A stretch of 50,935 bases of DNA from Faecalibacterium sp. CAG:74. GTDB taxonomy: Bacteria; Bacillota; Clostridia; Christensenellales; Aristaeellaceae. The translations under genes and the position numbers were made by a program. The notes beneath the pieces are model-generated. The model saw nothing but the letters and a program-made list of their open reading frames with translations. It searched no databases and was not told the DNA's origin. Where the stretch lies: the NCBI GenBank assembly GCA_000437595.1, contig FR899841.1, positions 1 to 50,935 on the forward strand, given 5' to 3'. This document shows positions 47,659 to 50,935 of this stretch, piece by piece (within the stretch, counting starts at the first letter, position 1; every line of letters begins with the position of its first letter).

Positions 47659-48150
47659 ATGAAGCGCAAAGGAATGCATCGGCGCCGCAAATTGGTGCTG
47701 CTGGCAGTTTTGCTGATAATGGTGGGCATAGCGGTATGGCGGATTTGGCAAACGCCGCGCCCGGTGGTGCTGCACCGGCAGGATGCGTGGCTGTCCTCCG
47801 CCGAGCCGGAAATGGTGGACGTGCTACCCGACAATACCTTCACGGCGGAGCTGCCGGAGAAAATCGACGGCCGCCTTTTGTACATCCGCGATTATTCCGC
47901 ATCGGGGCATTACCAGATTGTATGGGAGGGCGTATCAGCGGAGGCGGCGGAAGTGTACCTGAATGCGCTGCTGGACAAGGGTTTCACGCGCCTGATGGGG
48001 ACGGCGGAGGATATCGCCAGCGGCGTTTTGCTTGCGCGCGGTGACTTGACGCTGAGTATCTCCCTGTCCGGCGGGACGCTGAACATGCTGATGACGCGCG
48101 CTGAAGAATCTACGCCGACACCGCTTCCGGAGTGGCTTGCAGATTGGTAA
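47659..48150 (+). CDS. Membrane-anchored extracytoplasmic protein, unknown function
   Basis: I recognise no family. The 163-residue protein has a basic N-terminus (KRKGMHRRRK), one membrane segment (about 12-28, LVLLAVLLIMVGIAVWRIW), and a domain of about 120 residues outside the membrane with DGRLLYIRDYSASGHYQIVWEGV and a C-terminal Thr/Pro tail (ESTPTPLPEW). AAGGAGG precedes the ATG at 47659. It stands between the tRNA-Asn terminator and the radA promoter. No cysteine supports lipidation. Confidence 0.65.
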   Translation: MKRKGMHRRRKLVLLAVLLIMVGIAVWRIWQTPRPVVLHRQDAWLSSAEPEMVDVLPDNTFTAELPEKIDGRLLYIRDYSASGHYQIVWEGVSAEAAEVYLNALLDKGFTRLMGTAEDIASGVLLARGDLTLSISLSGGTLNMLMTRAEESTPTPLPEWLADW

Positions 48151-48166
48151 TCCCCGCGAAAGGTGC

Positions 48167-48195
48167 TTCCATGCCGCGAAAAGATGTGCTATAAT
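48167..48195 (+). promoter_or_regulatory. Promoter of radA
   Basis: TTCCAT (48167-48172), a 17-base spacer and TATAAT (48190-48195). Confidence 0.55.
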
Positions 48196-48225
48196 GGAGA
48201 CACATATGATTTTCGGAGGTCGCTT

Positions 48226-49634
48226 ATGGCGAAGGAAAAGACCCTGTTTGCCTGCACCGCGTGCGGGTATGAAACATCCCGCTGGGTGGGGCGCTGTCCG
48301 GGGTGCGGCGCGTGGAACACGATGGTAGAGTCCGCGCCTATTGTGACGGGTGCGCCCGCGAAAGCCCCGAAACAGCGGCCGGGCACAGGCGCTTCAGCCA
48401 TGCTCCTCCGCGAAATCCCGGAAGATGTGGCGGTTCGCTCGTCCACGGGCATCAGCGAGCTTGATCGCGTGTTAGGCGGCGGCATTGTCGAAGGGGCGCT
48501 GATGCTCATCGGCGGCGATCCCGGCATCGGCAAATCCACGCTGCTGCTTCAAGTGTGCGCGAATTTGTGCAAAACGGGCAAGCGTGTGCTGTATGTCAGC
48601 GGCGAGGAATCCGCCAAGCAGCTGAAACTCCGCGCGAACCGCCTCGGCATCACGTCGGAGACGCTTTATGTGCTGGCGGAAAACGCGCTGGACAATGTGG
48701 AAGAAAAACTGCGCGGTTTATCGCCGGACGTCGCCGTCATCGACTCCATTCAGACAATGTATCGCCCTGATATGGCGTCCGCGCCGGGTTCAGTCAGTCA
48801 GATTCGCGAATGCACGAGCCAAATCATGCGCCTGTGCAAGGAGAGCGGCACGGCGATTTTCCTTGTCGGGCATGTGACGAAGGACGGCGCGATTGCCGGC
48901 CCGCGAATGCTGGAACACATGGTGGACGTCGTGCTGTACTTCGAGGGCGACCGTCAGCAGGAATATACGCTGCTCGGCGCGGGTTAAAACCTCTCCTGGG
49001 TGAATATCGGCTGCTGCGCGCGGTCAAAAACCGCTTCGGGTCGGTCAATGAGCTGGGCGTTTTCCAGATGACGGAAGCCGGAATGCAGATTGTGCCGAAC
49101 CCGTCGGAGCAGCTGCTGAGCCATCGCGCGAAGGGCGCAAGCGGCTCGGTCGTGTTCTGCGGACTGGAAGGCTCACGCCCGCTGCTGTGCGACGTGCAGG
49201 CGCTGGCAAGCACCTCATACTTCGGCACGCCGCGGCGGACGGTCGGCGGTGCGGATACCGGGCGCGTGGCGCTGCTGCTGGCAGTGCTGGAGAAGCGTGC
49301 GAATCAGAAAACATATAATCAGGATGTGTATATCAACGTCGCGGGCGGGTTGGAGCTGTCCGAGCCGGCGGCGGATTTGGCGCTGTGTATGGCGGTCGTG
49401 TCGTCGCTGAAGGATGCCGCGATTGGCGCGGAAGTCGCTGTGATGGGCGAAGTCGGCTTGGCGGGCGAAGTCCGCGCGATTCCGCAGTGCGACCGACGCA
49501 TCTCCGAATGCCAGCGGCTGGGATTTACGACCATCCTGCTGCCGAAGGAAAATATGCGGCGGCTGAAAGCGCCGGAAGGCATGAAGCTGGTGGGCGTCGA
49601 TACGGTAATGCAGGCAATCAGCGTTTTATTCTAA
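48226..49634 (+). pseudogene. radA: DNA repair protein RadA, frameshifted
   Basis: RadA is a RecA-related branch-migration helicase in recombination repair. The first frame (48226-48987) has a zinc finger (C10, C13, C24, C27), Walker A GGDPGIGKST at 96-105, the SGEES motif and VIDSIQTM Walker B, and stops after EGDRQQEYTLLGAG. The rest continues in another frame from EYRLLRAVKNRFGSVNELG, including the RadA-specific KNRFG motif and the Lon-like C-terminal domain (QDVYINVAGGLELSEPAADLA), to 49634. An imperfect 41-bp duplication (48961-49041) causes the shift; removing it gives a normal RadA of about 455 residues. Both halves are otherwise intact, which suggests a recent event or an assembly error. 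Confidence 0.9.
48961..49041. repeat. Imperfect 41-bp tandem duplication breaking radA
   Basis: 48961-49001 and 49002-49041 both begin GAATAT and align with about eight substitutions and one gap. The second copy encodes the conserved EYRLLRAVKNRFG, and the first reads into a TAA stop. Confidence 0.7.
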
Positions 49635-49670
49635 TGGTGTTGTTCTATTGTAAGGAGTTTTGCAACAGCT

Positions 49671-50762
49671 ATGAAATCGGATCTTGTGAAGAAACTGCTG
49701 CGGGCACTGGTGACGGCGCTGGGCATCGGGCTGGGGTCGGTGCTGGCGTTCGTCATCGTGCAGCTGAACGCAATGGCGGGCAACCCCGCAATGAGCGTCG
49801 GCGCGCTGCTGGCGCTGTATGCGGCGTTTGCGCTGCTGCTGGGGCTGGGCGGATACCTGATTGCGCCGCGCACGATTGACAGCATTACCCGCCTCATCGC
49901 GCTGGTCGAGCGCTGCATGGACAAAATGACGTTCGAGCAGCAGGCTGGCAGCATCAGCGGGCTTGTCGGCGGTTTCATTATCGCCGCGCTGCTGTCACAG
50001 CTGGTGATGCTCATGGGCGCGAGCATGTTTACTGTGGCGATGTGCGCGATTCTGTTCGTGGTGTTCGGCGTTTTGGGTGTGACGCTGGGGATTCGCCGCG
50101 CGGCGGATTTCAAGCGGATGTTCCAGCGCTTCAGCCCCAAAGGGAACAAGCAGGTTGCTTTGTCGCACAGGAAAATCAAGACGGCGAAACCGAAACTGCT
50201 GGACGAAACCGTGCTGATTGACGGGCGCATTGCTGCCGTCTGCCGCGCGGGATTTCTGGAGGGGACGCTGCTGATTCCACGCTCGGTGGAGAAGGAATTG
50301 CAGCGCCTGAGCGCATCGGAGGAGGAGACGTGCCGAATCCGCGGCGAAAAGGGACGAGAAACGCTTTCGCAGCTCGAAGCATTGGGGCGCGTCAAGCGTG
50401 TAGACAGCGCGGCGGGCGGCGAACTCGCGCAGGTGCTGCTGGCGGACGCGAAGAAGCACCATATGGTGATTGTGACATGCGACGCGGCAATGAGCCGGGC
50501 GGCGGAAAAGGCGGGCGTGGCGGCGCTGAACCTGAATGACCTTGCCTGCGCGCTTCGCCCGATGGTGCAAATGGGCGACTTGCTGGATGTGCGCATCGTC
50601 AAGGCAGGGCGTGAAGCCACGCAGGGCGTAGGGTATACGCCGGATGGGACGATGGTCGTTGTTGAAGGCGGGCGCGATGCGGTGGGACAGGTGCTGCATG
50701 TGCAGGTGAGCAGCGTCTTGCAAACCAGTGCCGGACGGATGATCTTCGCGAAGAAAGTCTAA
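49671..50762 (+). CDS. PIN/TRAM domain membrane protein (YacL-like)
   Basis: The 363-residue protein has four membrane segments (about 10-125), then a PIN domain with LLDETVLIDGRIAAV, PRSVEKELQRL and MVIVTCDAAMSRAAEKAGV holding the acidic residues, and a C-terminal TRAM domain (about 290-360; VGYTPDGTMVVVEGGRDAVGQ). PIN domains are magnesium-dependent nucleases and TRAM binds RNA. It follows radA, which is the usual order in Firmicutes (radA, disA/yacL region). The AAGGAG lies about 13 bases from the ATG, longer than usual. Confidence 0.9.
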   Translation: MKSDLVKKLLRALVTALGIGLGSVLAFVIVQLNAMAGNPAMSVGALLALYAAFALLLGLGGYLIAPRTIDSITRLIALVERCMDKMTFEQQAGSISGLVGGFIIAALLSQLVMLMGASMFTVAMCAILFVVFGVLGVTLGIRRAADFKRMFQRFSPKGNKQVALSHRKIKTAKPKLLDETVLIDGRIAAVCRAGFLEGTLLIPRSVEKELQRLSASEEETCRIRGEKGRETLSQLEALGRVKRVDSAAGGELAQVLLADAKKHHMVIVTCDAAMSRAAEKAGVAALNLNDLACALRPMVQMGDLLDVRIVKAGREATQGVGYTPDGTMVVVEGGRDAVGQVLHVQVSSVLQTSAGRMIFAKKV

Positions 50763-50764
50763 CG

Positions 50765-50935
50765 TTCCCCCAATCAACACGCGGGCGTTGTATGAGCGTG
50801 TCACCAACTCAATCGCGCGAAAGGGTCAAGTGGCAGCGCTCCTTGGGTTCCCCCAATCAACACGCGGAAGTTGTATGAAGAAGTCACCAATTCAATCGCG
50901 CGAAAGGGTCAAGGGAGGAACTCCCTTGTGGGGTC
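50765..50935 (+). repeat. Intergenic repeat family C, two tandem copies at window end
   Basis: TTCCCCCAATCAACACGCGG occurs at 50765 and 50848 (period 83). Each is followed by TGTATGA, CACCAA and CAATCGCGCGAAAGGGTCAA. The second copy continues into GGGAGGAACTCCC at the window edge. Confidence 0.8.

Overview
The window looks like a chromosomal segment of a gut- or rumen-type member of the Clostridia (Bacillota), probably near Oscillospiraceae or Christensenellales. The grounds are a SCIFF ribosomal-peptide precursor with its radical SAM maturase, a NusG-II/Gx-transporter pair, PolC-type polymerase sequence, small clostridial families (TIGR04076, TIGR04086, DUF3899, DUF6171), strong AGGAGG ribosome binding sites and very regular sigma-A promoters (TTGACA-like, 17 bases, TATAAT-like). 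Most of it is GC-rich and rarely uses TTA, CTA or TCA codons, so nearly every real gene has a long spurious ORF on the other strand. I could not assign a species.

Layout. 1-7400: a cut MarR regulator, aconitase, a zinc-ribbon protein, a DUF4268/PD-(D/E)XK-like protein and a 1110-residue secreted protein with Thr/Glu/Pro repeats, six Ig-like repeats and a C-terminal leucine-rich segment. 7400-15970: a minus-strand surface-polysaccharide operon (WecG/TagA, three further glycosyltransferases, a frameshifted polymerase, a flippase and a pyruvyl transferase) whose first gene starts inside a 161-bp MITE. 16000-20000: a secreted protein, a copper-chaperone-like HMA protein behind a CsoR-like operator, NusG-II plus Gx transporter, and a MATE pump. 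20100-30620: a peptide ABC importer operon in which the binding protein, one permease and both ATPases are strongly enlarged, ending in a DUF3899 membrane protein. 30700-34820: RidA, pyridoxamine kinase, TIGR04076, TIGR04086 and the SCIFF system (scfA, scfB). 35100-38900: a CHAP-like secreted protein, a metallophosphoesterase-like membrane protein that has lost its metal ligands, a GH51 arabinofuranosidase and DUF6171. 38940-39780: hicAB with a nonsense-broken toxin, then a second MITE copy. 39840-42700: a secreted SH3b/peptidoglycan-binding protein. 42970-47640: a receiver-domain remnant, tRNA-Val, an AT-richer insert carrying a zinc-finger protein and an XRE-PolC fusion, then a lone 5S rRNA with tRNA-Asn. 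47660-50935: a membrane-anchored protein, a frameshifted radA, a YacL-like PIN/TRAM protein and intergenic repeats.

The most unusual items are the enlarged oligopeptide transporter, the XRE-PolC fusion lacking a proofreading exonuclease, the pseudo-metallophosphoesterase, and the MITE that supplies a start codon. Two genes (wzy and radA) are each broken by an imperfect tandem duplication of about 40 bp. This may be biology, or it may be haplotype ends joined during metagenome assembly, so these two frameshifts should not be taken as real without read support.
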